A stretch of 64,000 bases of DNA from Pseudoscleropodium purum. Lineage: Eukaryota; Streptophyta; Bryopsida; Hypnales; Brachytheciaceae. The position numbers were made by a program, and so were the translations under genes. The first letter of the stretch is position 1. The number at the start of each line of letters is the position of its first letter. Positions 12,293 through 23,227 of this stretch are shown in pieces. The DNA lies in contig OZ017798.1 of assembly GCA_963969395.1 (NCBI GenBank), positions 20,700,173 through 20,764,172 of the forward strand, written 5' to 3'. The notes beneath the pieces are model-generated. The model saw nothing but the letters and a program-made list of their open reading frames with translations. It had not been told where the DNA came from and searched no databases.

Positions 12293-12530
12293 CTCAATTT
12301 TTAATATTATTTGGGAAAAATGAAGACAATTGATGTTGATTGCTTATGACTACATAACCATCATTGGAATTTTAGTTTTTCAATTTTATAATTAAATTCT
12401 TAAAAATTTAGTTTTCAAAATGGTTCTCATTTTCTTTCTACATACTTGCATTTTCCTATATGTTGTGCAATTCCAAAAGATATAAAAAATTTCCCTGCAT
12501 ATTATGAAATTAGCATCTTGTAGTTCTTAA
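12293..12530 (+). mobile_element. Truncated TTAA-family fragment
   Basis: Directly abutting copy 6, this stretch repeats the family's central block: TTTTTCAATTTTATAATTAA, then a CTTTCTACATACTTGCATTT motif and TTCCTATATGTTGTGCAATT. It has no recognisable ends, so it is a fragment of a seventh copy in plus orientation. Confidence 0.6.
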
Positions 12531-13380
12531 AATACGTAAGTTGAAAATTTCACCCATACCTTCTCTTAATATTAAAAAAACCCTCCTAAACTCATTTATG
12601 TTAAAGAAAATTGCCACCTCATATGTAGTGCTTGTATTAGACATGTTACTATTGGAACAATACCACCTGCACACATTGTCTCTACCTAATACGATTTAAT
12701 AGCGCTATCAATTAGTGAAGTGATTTGAATTCCGATGATTTTAAATTTTGGTCCTAGTTTGCAAATAATGTTCTCTTGTAGACCTCAATCGTTATTGCCT
12801 CATACAAATACAAATTACTTTTTATTGCACATATTCTCTATCGAAACTAATTTACGTTTAAAACAAAAATAACAATACATTCCTCACCTTTACCAAAGTC
12901 CTCTTTTCTTGTCCAAGCTGTTTCAAGATTACATATATGCACTCATTCTAAAAATGTTATTGAAGCCCTATTGTTGCAACCCTCTATACGTGTGTTCTGG
13001 AATATTATAGGCAACATCTACCCTTCCTTTATATTTTCTAGTTAGGGGCAACGTTTTATCTAGCCCTAGTCCCTTTTTATTAGAGTTATCCATTGTGAAA
13101 ATGGCCTTGATTGCCAACGTGGTAGCACTGCGTTATTAAGGATGTCTTAAATAACTTAGACATGTCCTCTGTCATGTCGCATTGAACATCTCTGTTGCAG
13201 GCAACATCAGTATATTATCATTGCGACTTCAACATGTTTTTTGCTATGTCCTCTTCAATTTCAACTACAACTACCAAAACAAAATCATGGCCTTCAAAAC
13301 ATGTTCATCACAATGACATACAAAAAAAATTGGCTCCTACTAGTGATTCCAATGACATCAAGTCAACATCTAGGATAAAA
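12531..13380. other. AT-rich spacer, no supported gene
   Basis: GATGTC/GACATGTCC words near 13,140-13,190 recall the 44-bp array at 10.5 kb. The 62-codon frame at 13,195-13,383 opens with a non-ATG codon and is not supported. Confidence 0.35.
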
Positions 13381-13439
13381 TGATGAAGGGAGAATAGTAT
13401 AGAAAGAAAAGGAAGGAGTAGGAGAGGAAAGAAAAGAAG

Positions 13440-14760
13440 AAGTTCCAACTACTCCAACTTGTATTAAAACCACCTTTTAAGCGGTGAGCAAAATTCCAAG
13501 AAGGATTCCATCATGCAAAATGATAGGGAGTTTGAAGTCATATTCTAGTTGAGGCAAATTTAGAGGTAAGACACTAATTACTCCAATTGTTATTCAATTT
13601 CTAGGATTCGCCATTTCTATACTTTGCTGAACTTCAAATACAAGTCTAGGTGTTAAGACTAGGTGTTTTCCTAAGTTTAAATAGAGAAATTTGTAGAGTT
13701 TATTTAGAGGTTTCCAAAATCGTATTACAATCAGAAATTAGAGTCAAATTGAGAGAGATATTAGTCAATGAAGTCTAGGAGTCAATTTGGATGAAAGTTA
13801 GTTAAACTTATCCCATTGGAAGAAGAACAAACAATTAGATAGTGTTCAAAAACCAAAGGTCAAAAATGAAAACAAAATTAACTTTCAAGTTGTAGATTGG
13901 CAAATAACCGTGGATGAAGTTTAGAAGTACCATTTAGCAATCAAACTTCATCCACTTATAGCTTTCACTAAGAGAGTCCAAACTTAGAGTTCTTTAGCAA
14001 TATGGATAGTTAATCTTGGAATCTACAAGAAGCCAAATTCAAAAGTCTAAAAATAGTAAATTGACAATAGAAATCTTGCACCTTAGGAATGAAGTGGGAA
14101 GTAAATTATTATATCTTGAAGACAACCAAGTAGAGACTTAGAATTAGCATTAGATAGGGGGAATTTAGGGGATTCTAGAGCCACATTAAACTCTAGAAAT
14201 ACTTAAATTTCCAAAAGCTATAGATAGATGAAGACTGTAATAAGGATTGGATGAAGTCACTTAAAAATCATCTTTTGAAGTTTAAAATTGGAATTTGAGT
14301 AAAAGTTTGTATTATAGAGATAGCGTCTAAAATTTGTAGTCAATTGGAATAGGAAAAGTGTCACAAAGAGTAAATGAAGTTTAGATAGCTTCTTAAAGGC
14401 CCCAACTTCATCCGGTCATAACTTTTTTTAGGAATCTCCAAATCTTACAAGACTTTTGTTTTCAAAAATTGCATGAGCTAAACTACGACTTAGATGAATT
14501 AAATTTAGACTATAGATACTTTTATTAGAAAACCACAATGGTCTAAAGACCTAATGTTGTTTAGGATTAATCTTTGCAATCAAGGTAGTTTTTAGTTGAA
14601 CTTTAGGAACTTAGAAAAGATTCATTGCTTGGAAGGCACAGTGGACCAATGTTAGACATCCAATAGTATCTAAATTCAAAATATTAGAACTTAGTTGTAC
14701 ATGCGTAATTACCAAAGGTGGATAAATAAGCTTTCATAATTAATTACCTCGTGCACCCCT
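13440..14760 (+). repeat. Gypsy leader repeat B, copy 1 (decayed)
   Basis: Matches 28,080-28,940 in order, including CTTTTAAGCGGTGAGCAAAA, an AT-rich region with AACTTCATCC, CATTGCTTGGAAGGCACAGT and ACCAAAGGTGGATAAATAAG. The short ATG frame that is open in the second copy is interrupted here (TAG after about 10 codons, and again after LRQI). A gypsy integrase relic follows at 14.9 kb, so this is probably the leader of an internally deleted member of the same family. Confidence 0.6.
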
Positions 14761-14899
14761 TACCCTAAACCCTAAAAAATTAGTCATTAACTAACTTTTT
14801 AGGATTCAGGTGGTACCTATATTATAAATTTAATAATTTAATGACTCATAGAAGAATATTTTATCAAGCCTAGGAAATCAATGCTCTATCACTTAAGAG

Positions 14900-15330
14900 T
14901 GAATGGGAAACTGAAAAGACTAATGGATGTTGATATAAAATTATTATTGAAATCATTCAAGGCTCTAGTGTAGATTGGGATGAGAGGGTGTTTAATGACT
15001 TATGGAAGCATTCAATAGCTTATAAGGTAACAACTAAATATACCCATGTCTAGCTAATTTATGACTATAAAGCTATGAATTGGAGATTCATTATTAATAA
15101 ACATGATTGCAGACTTAGTAACAAAGAATCCTTAGAACATTGTTTAGCTTTGCTTGAAAAATTAGATGAAACTAGAGTTGAAGTATACCAAAACATGTTA
15201 GCAATTCAAAATAGATGAATTTTCTAATGATAGTAAATTGACTCCAAATTTTTACAACTATACCATTTAATTCATTTATATGATAGTCAATTCCAAAAGT
15301 TTCCTAAAAAATTTCAAATGCACAAGTTCT
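14900..15330 (+). pseudogene. Gypsy integrase C-terminal relic
   Basis: Conceptual translation gives the end of a Ty3/gypsy integrase with stops: a DWDERVFNDLWKHSIAYKVTT segment followed by LLEKLDETRVEVYQNMLAIQ, both parallel to the better copy at 32.73-33.08 kb (DALWAYRTTY..., LEKLDETRRHAYLNTLVMQ). The reverse transcriptase and catalytic core are absent, so only the tail of an internally deleted element survives downstream of leader B copy 1. Confidence 0.65.
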
Positions 15331-16278
15331 AATCTAAATAAATAGAGGGCTTCAAATATTTTAAATAGAATTTTAATTAAAAATCATAGTAATAAAAATA
15401 TTAAATTGAAAATTAAAAAATTAAAAAAATTCATTGTGACTATAATCAGAAATGATGGCCTATATAACAACTATAGGCTATGATGTGAGCATGACTCTAG
15501 CTAATGGTGAAATTTGATGCATGAGGTATTAAACCACAAAATGGTGGTTAGGCAATGAACTAGATGCAGAGTAGGGTTGATTCACACAAGATTTCATAAT
15601 TTTTTGTTTTATTGGTGGTGTATATGGCCTAAGTGTATATGAATTTTCATTATTTACTTGTCTCAATGAGATATTATGAAGCCATATTCAAATTTATGTG
15701 ACTAAAAGAAGACAAAGAAAACTTTAAAAGTACTGCTAAGATGAACTAACAATAGCATGAGAGAAAAGATTGAGAGCATTTGAAAGGAAGTGGTAACTTT
15801 TGGAGTATAATGTTCTAAAGTGGAGTAATTGTTATTTGGTATGACGTACCTTGATTGATTTGTTGCTACAATTTGGAAGAATTCAAGGAGTGAGGGATGT
15901 TTGGGCAACCCTTTAGATTTGCACTAATACTTGGTCGTTAATTAGTGATGATGGTTCAATTTATTATCACATGATGAGATTATAATTGTTCAAGAAGATT
16001 GTTGTTACATGAAAGATGAGTTGACAATTTATCGAGATTTTGAATTTATTGAAGTCTATTGTCTATAAAAGATTAAAGGCAATTGTTTGTGCAAGATTAG
16101 ATAAAAATAGACGCCATTTTAAACAAAATTATGGTCTCATTGAAGGTCAAGTTACGAATATGAAAATAATAATAACAATAATGCACTATGTTTGAGTTTA
16201 TTGTTTTTGCTTTAATTGAAATTTGTGTTAGTTATAAAATCTTGAGGAAATATAGCCAAGTTGTCATGTGATTGTATT
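15331..16278. other. AT-rich spacer, nothing recognised
   Basis: The 68-codon minus-strand frame at 15,702-15,908 has no recognisable motif. No repeat seen. Confidence 0.35.
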
Positions 16279-17218
16279 TTAATCCCTAAAGGTTAGAGAC
16301 TAAGTCTTCACCAAAAATGCTTTAAAATTGCCATTTAGAATACAAGTACTAAGTTTAAGAAAAAAAACATTTTTGGACACATGTAACTATAAGATCTTGT
16401 AGTAAGATAGTTTGAGAAGATTTGAAAAAAAATTCAGAAATTTCCACCTTGTAGATTGTAAGATATTAGTGCTTGAAATAATGAAATGACAAAAATCCTT
16501 TTTTTGGTCCTACTAAAAACTAGGCAACTACACTTCACAAGGTCATTTTTCTATGAAAAAATTTCTAATGTGCTGGTACTTCTTTGGATTCATTCTTCTA
16601 GGCAAGTTGGATACATGCTTGAAAAATTTTAGATCATTTGGAATTGCACAACATATAGGGAAAAAAATAGTAAGTAGAAAGAAGTAGAAAATGATTCAAG
16701 ACACTAAAGTATTAAGAATGTAATTAGGAAATTTAAAATGAAAATTCCAAAAATTTTAATTTAATTAAAAAATATATACATCACATGCTTTTATTTTTTC
16801 TAAAAATATTTTAAATCGAATTAAATAAAAGACTCCAAAGTTTATTTTAGAGTAGGGAATCTGTAAGTGCCCGCAAACTAGAACACTTTATAACTTTCAT
16901 CTCATAAACCAAAATGGAATTTTTCAAAGATTTCCATATTCATGTAAATCTAAAAAACCAATTTCAAATTTTTATTTTAAAAAAAAAGTGATTTTTTAAG
17001 AAATTTTTGGGCTGCCTGCTAAATATTGAAAATGACTTATGAAGCAATAACATTTGAATCATATGGTCAAAAGTTATGAAAATTTTTGGTCCTTAAAGCT
17101 ACTTCTTGAACGCATGTTTTGTGAAAATTTCAAAGAAAAAAATAAAAATTCCTTTTGTAGTCAACTGCCCAAAATTGCTATGTTGTTAAAAAACGCAAGT
17201 TTGACCTTTAGGGGTGAA
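16279..17218 (-). mobile_element. TTAA-flanked DNA element, copy 3
   Basis: A 940-bp copy: TTAATCCCTAAAGG on the left and CCTTTAGGGGTGAA on the right, so the right TTAA has decayed to TGAA. Interior in reverse orientation, with the conserved CACTTCACAAGGTCA and AAATTTTAGATCATTTGGAA blocks. The 60-codon frame at 17,054-17,236 is repeat DNA. Confidence 0.75.
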
Positions 17219-17424
17219 GGCTATAATCTAAAGTAGAGTTGGAGGATCACAATATGAGTAATTGATTTTTCTAAATCAAGTTTGAATAGGTACATGTTGG
17301 ACTTCTTGAAAAGATTGATGTTTAAAGGTTTAAAAGAATCATGGCTATTGTCCATCTATTTAGTAAGATAGAGCCATTGAGACAAAACCATTAGAATTAG
17401 AGTTAGTGAATGCATAGAAAGAAA

Positions 17425-17500
17425 GTAATAGTAATAATAATAATAATAATAATAATTATTATATATATATATATATTTATACACACACACACACACATTT
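17425..17500. repeat. Compound microsatellite (TAA)n-(TA)n-(CA)n
   Basis: Consecutive TAA, AT and CA runs. A 63-codon minus-strand frame rich in Y/I runs through it and is an artefact of the repeat. Confidence 0.9.
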
Positions 17501-18585
17501 TTAATTTGTCTTGTTGTTCTCAAAAGTTTATAGGTATGTGTCTTCAAGTGATCAAAATGATTATAGCCTAAATAATAAGTTGATCCTTGGAATGGTCTTT
17601 GGAGTATATGACTTTATTAAATTCAATTTGAGCAAAATATAATGAATTAGAGATAATTGTTGATCAAATAGGAGGTAATGGACAAGAAGACTACGGAATT
17701 ATATATGCAAATATTTTTTATTGTAAGATTGTAGCTAAAATAGTAATTTTTTTGACTTGCTCATTTTAGTTATTTTTTTAATCTTCATTATATCTCTTTA
17801 TGTACAAATTCAAGTGAAATGAGATCAATAGAAGACTATTGCTATCAAAAAGTGGAAGTTTTTAGAATAAGAGTCTAAAAATTGTATAGCCAAAGAAATG
17901 AAGTTACTGGGCCATTGATGAAAACGTGTTGTTCTTATAAAAACCAACATATTCTAAGTTTCCAACCACTTTAAGAAAAAATTAAGCTTTTAAGAGTGTC
18001 AAAATGATTGGTTAGGAATCAAGATACAAGTAGAAGAAAGAAATAAAGTAAATAAGGAAATGCAGTTTTGTTCTACCCTATATTTCTTATATTGAATTAA
18101 TAAGAAAGATTATTGCCAATCAAATTAACATATCCTATATGTAGGTCAGTTTTATAAATAATTTGGGAAAAATTGGAACATGTCTAAAATATGAAAAATT
18201 GTATGACGATTTTTTTTTTTTAAATTGAAAAAGTTTCATTGTTGCAAATGTTGAATATTAAAAAATAATTCTTGATAAAATACATTAAAGGAACATATTT
18301 TTCATAAATAAAAAATAATAATTCATTCTATCAAAGGTGGAAAGGGCAAAAATGGCCCCTAAACATTGTTGCAAATTGCATTGAAACATTATGGCGTGCG
18401 AGTAGGTAGGAAGCGTGGTGTGCAAAGAGGAATTTCAAAATTAGGAAGGGCAACTTATTGAAAGTCCAATAAATCAAATTATATTGCCAAATTGTAGATC
18501 TGCAAAAATATTTCAAAATTAAAGTGCCGAAATTGGCCTATATATATGGCAAAGGAAATAAAGTAATTATAAGTGATTGTAGACA
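17501..18585. other. AT-rich spacer, nothing recognised
   Basis: No supported frame or repeat; the 61-codon minus-strand frame at 18,331-18,516 has no recognisable feature. Confidence 0.35.
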
Positions 18586-18790
18586 AGGTTGATAGGATGT
18601 CCGATCGTCCGTTGGATGTGGATGTTGGATCTTAGCATCCCATGACATTCGCAAAAAATAAAATTTATTGTCCACCCCGTTCGCCCTATCCGCCTTTTGA
18701 CAGTGCTTCAAATGTCACAGACGTAAAGTCTGGACATCTAGAAGTCCTATTTTTGGACGTGATTTTGACCGGAACGTTGAACTTTGTCAA
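18586..18790. repeat. Repeat family X (MITE-like), most complete copy
   Basis: A ~205-bp block, less AT-rich than its surroundings. Its left end, CAAGGTTGATAGGATGTCC, matches the reverse complement of the 22.65 kb copy (GATGTCCTATCAACCCTG). Its right end, AGTCCTATTTTTGGACGTGA, is the reverse complement of the 20.94 kb copy. The centre holds AGCATCCCATGACATT and GTCCACCCCGTTCGCCC. Three related copies with matching ends suggest a small non-autonomous element; target duplication not resolved. Confidence 0.5.
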
Positions 18791-18876
18791 TCTTGATTGT
18801 AGATCTTGGTCTACTATTCTATTGCTATATAGAACTTAAGATTTGGAGTGTGAAAGAACATAGCTAAATGATTGCA

Positions 18877-19810
18877 TTAACCCCTAAATTTTTTTGATTA
18901 TGATTTCACTCGAAATGCTTTAAAACTACCATTTGTAGTATAAGTACCAAATTTTAAGAAAAAAATTTAGACACATGTAACCATAAGATCTTTAGTTCAT
19001 TGGTTTGAAAAGATATGGAAGAAATTCTCCACCATGTAGATTGCAAGATATTAGTGTTTGAATTGACAAAAATTCTTTTTTTTGCCTTGCAAACTCCAAG
19101 GCAAATGCACTTACAAATTCACATTTGCATTAAAAAATGTCCAAAATGGTTGCAACTTTTTGGATTCATACTTCAAGGCAAGTTAGCTACATGATTGAAA
19201 AATTTGAAATGATTTGAAATTGCACAACATAAAAGTTAAAAAATTGTTAGTACAAAAAGATAGAGTATGATTCAAAATACAGATTTGTTAACAATTTATT
19301 TATGGGATTAAAAAATGCCAATTCCAATGGTTGCAATGTTGTAATAAGCAATTTATACCAAATTTTTATATTTTGTTTCAATAATACTGAAAATTGACTT
19401 AAATCAAGGACTTCAAAGTTTATTTTAGAGTAGAGATTCAAAAATGACTTGCAAACTAATACAAACTAAACTCCTCATAACTTTCGACTTATTGATCAAA
19501 ATAAAATGATTCAAAGCTTTCTAAGTATATATAAATCTAGAAAATACATATCAAATTTTTATTTTGAAAAAAATGATTTCTAAAGAAGTTTTTTTAGCCT
19601 CCCAGGTTGCCCACCAAGCAATGAAAATTACATATCATACAATAAATTTTTAACCACATAATCAAAAGTTATGAAAAATTTTGAGCCTCAAAAATCCTTT
19701 AGCAAATATTGTATGAAAATTTTAGCAATAAAAAATAAAAATTCCATTTGTAGTAAGTTGCCTAAAATTGCTATGTTGCCAAAAATGTAGTTTGGTCCTT
19801 TAGGGGTTAA
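18877..19810 (-). mobile_element. TTAA-flanked DNA element, copy 4
   Basis: A 934-bp copy with TTAACCCCTAAAT at the left and GGTCCTTTAGGGGTTAA at the right; both TTAA borders are intact. Interior in reverse orientation (GTAGATTGCAAGATATTAGT block near 19,040). No coding capacity. Confidence 0.8.
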
Positions 19811-20929
19811 GGGCTAGGACTATCGTTGGACCATAAGCATGTGAGAATTGTTGAGTAATATAAAGAAATTGATTGAATCCTTTGGAAGATATTCTTCCAC
19901 TAATATTATGGGCAATTGTAAGTTATAATGGATAATTATTGTCTAGAAGATGGAATTTAAAGACATTTATTGGAAACCAAATGAATGACTAGGTGAATAT
20001 TGTTTAGTAGTTTGAAAAGGAGGATTGACTTCAACTAAGCTAATTTAGAGAAGCTTGAACTATAGCATTTGATGCAAGCCAATTATACAATAGAAATTAG
20101 AGATGATGTTGTTACTCCTTTTGTGCATAGCAAAACGTAGGCAATGAAGGAATTTTCTACAAATGTAGAAGGATAGAAGATCAAAGTGAACTAGTATTTG
20201 ATTAGGAATTTGTTCAATCTTTTTGCATTAAGAGAGGTCAAATTCACTAGTACAAAAGAAACAATGGACAAGTGTGAGCCTTGTAGTTGTCTCCAAGATT
20301 TTAGATTTATTTTTGCTTTCGCTAATTTTTATTAGAATTTATAGTCAAAAAGGCCTAAAAGAATGTTTTCATCATATTTGGCAAAAGTCCTTACCAATAT
20401 GATTCATTAGTCCTAAAATTCTGGAAGTATCTTAAGCATTTCCATTTCCCAATTCTAGTCCAAAGCTAGAAGATGATAGCCAATTTTGGAAAGTGAAAGG
20501 GCCAACTTATTCTTTGGCTATTGTAGCTAGAATTTGTAATTTTTGCACTTGACCAAGTGCATTAATTGTACATTAAAAAAGGTGCATTTTTCAAGTTTTT
20601 GTAAATATGATATACCACTTTTATGAGTGGTTCTAACCTTTTTTCCTTCCGAATTGTACGATGTAAGCCTTGCATTTTCAACAACCTATAATACAATAGT
20701 ATACATGATTTTTTTTAAAAGGCACTTCATAATTATAGGAATTTATTGTTTTTGAATACATAATCATTTGGAAGCTAAATTTCTAATCCATACAATGTAG
20801 TAGTTGTTCATTGATCACTTCTTTTCCTTCTAATCATTCACATAATTCAATTATACAAACTTGTATTTGGTTTAGTAAATAGTATACCATCTTCATATTA
20901 TCATTCAAATTAGGTTTGAAAAAGTTTGG
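19811..20929. other. AT-rich spacer, nothing recognised
   Basis: No supported gene or repeat. Confidence 0.35.
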
Positions 20930-21060
20930 TGTCTCGGGCAAAATCATGTCCAAAAATAGGACATTTGGACTCTATGTCTGTAGCATCCAAAGTGTCATCG
21001 GAAGGTGAATGAGCAAACAGGGTGAATGGCAATTTTTTATTTTTTATTTTTTATAGACTT
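20930..21060. repeat. Repeat family X, partial copy
   Basis: AAAATCATGTCCAAAAATAG, GACATTTGGAC, TGTCTGTAGCATCC and GGGTGAATGGCAATTTTTTA match the reverse complement of the 18.6-18.8 kb copy. One end is missing. Confidence 0.45.
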
Positions 21061-22544
21061 AATTTTGATGGATCATTTCCAGATCTTAACAAAGTCTACA
21101 ACTTTTTTTCAAAAATAACTCAACAATATATACTTGTACAAAGTATATCATGTTAATTTTGATGTTTAGTAACCTTAAAAACCTTCATTACTATAAGAAG
21201 CATGCCTTTTATATATGAAAAATCAATTATCTTTGAGATAAGTTATACTTGTACTCACACAACTAGCAATAACTGTTCCTTCTCTGGTAATAATTTGGAT
21301 TAGTAAACAAGCAATAAGGACTTTATTCTTGCTTTATCACTAATTAAAAAGATTTGACAAAGATTTTGGACCTCATACCTTAATACTACAAATCAAAGCA
21401 AAATGGAAAGTTGGTAATCCACTACTTTATTGCGTGTGGTAACAAACAAAATATTCAAACATCCTGCTTGATCTGCACCAAAGCTAGATATTACAATTCA
21501 ATTCAAAGTTGTTGTTTTCTCATTATGCTTGAAAACAAACAAATTTAGTTTCTAGGTGTTAGTACATCTCAAGTCTCAACGTGATTTGTTGCAACGATGG
21601 TTCTAGGTTTTCAAAACAACAACCAACAGGTGCAGTATGGAGTCTAGGAAAAACATTTTACAAACTTTGCTTGTAATTCTTTGAGCATGTTTGAGTAGAT
21701 TTTCTAGTGAAAAAACAATAATAAGTTGTGGTAACTTGCAGACACCTTATATATGTCAATATGCAAACTAACGGTTTGCTTGTTGGCATGGGTACAAGTG
21801 AAGGTTACCACCTCCGGAGGATTTCTTCAAACAAATCTCTCAAAAACTTTTGTATAGTCTTAGCAAATTATAAACTTGATGATCTGATCACATTCACTGC
21901 TAGGGTTTTCAAATCCTTACTCCATTCAGACGCTTTCATTGCTTGCTTGTAATGCTCTCATGTATATAATAAATGTTGTTTATCTGAATCCTAGTTAGCT
22001 TCAAGTCATTTGGAGTATTGCTTCTTTATACTTCATTAGGACTTCATATACTTTTAGAGATCAAAATAATTGTTGTGCATAGACATAGTAGAGATGGAGA
22101 ATCTAGATGAATAGCATTATTTTTTTCCACCTAAGGGATCTCTTATATACAATATTTCTAGGTTGACCTAAGTCTTGTCAAATTTCCAGAAATGGACAGT
22201 CTAGTGCACAATACTAACTTGGTCGACAATAGGTAGACATCACTATAGGAATATTGAATGGGCGGTCTATGACCAACTGCTCTTATTTAGAATATATTCC
22301 ATAGAAATAGGAATAGATAAGATCAAGCTAGACTAGGTGCATCATCAATATGTTCATTCAATTGTTGAAAGATGAGTTTTTTAGTCTAAAACTAGAATGA
22401 TTCTAATTTTTATCATGAGTATGAATTTTGAAAGGAAAGTAGAATCTACTCTAACTCAATTGGAAAGTATTGAACAAGCATTTTTTTGCGGACAGATCTA
22501 GGTTGTCAAATCTTACACGCAACGAATGTGGATCGTCAAATCTT
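21061..22544. other. AT-rich spacer, no supported gene
   Basis: The 74-codon frame at 21,728-21,952 has no recognisable motif or splice context. Nothing else seen. Confidence 0.35.
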
Positions 22545-22670
22545 GTGGATAGCATGGTGGACTAGGCAAATGGCAAATTTTTTTTTTCAAATGTCAGGGA
22601 TGCTACAGACCCAGTGTTTGCATCCAATGGATGTCTAGATGTCCTATCAACCCTGATTCAATTGCTACAA
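22545..22670. repeat. Repeat family X, partial copy
   Basis: CATGGTGGACTAGGCAAATG, CAAATGTCAGGGATGCTACA and GATGTCTAGATGTCCTATCA match the 18.6 kb copy in inverted order. Confidence 0.45.
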
Positions 22671-23227
22671 TTCAACCTTATAGGCATCACAAAAAAAATA
22701 CTTACTCTATTCTTACTATAGTAAAAACAACTCCATCTGAGAATATTTTTCTTCACATGAAGTTTGTCAATCCACTAATCTAGGGACTCATCTGTCTCTA
22801 CAATTATCCTTGAAGATTGACTTCCTATGTCTTCTCTTTGAGCAATATTTATGGGTTGTGTATTGAATATTGCACAAATCTCAAATGGAAATTGCAAACC
22901 AACATAATCCAAGGCCTATGGTCATACCAACTATAGTTTCAGCTTTTGAAGAAGGTACTTGGTCCATAGGCATGTCTCCTCTAAAATTGATGTCACCTAT
23001 TTGAACTTGTATTGGCCCTCAACTCTAATACAATAATATCTAATACCCTCTTGGTCATAATACAATCCATTTGGTCCTTTTGTCATTGTTTAGTCTTGAA
23101 AGGCCTATGCAAAAGCCATTGTAGTGAAATGTGTTTCAATTGCTAACCCTTCAAGTGCTATACCTATGATGTTGTTGTTCCTAATGTTGGAGGCAAAACC
23201 AATCCTATTGATTTTTATATAGCGTCC

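Noticed and set aside
14755..14780. Telomere-like CCCTAAACCCTAAA
   Set aside because: Only two units; too short for a telomere tract and common as a telo-box in plant DNA.
17356..17547. 63-codon minus-strand frame rich in Y and I
   Set aside because: It is a translation of the compound microsatellite.
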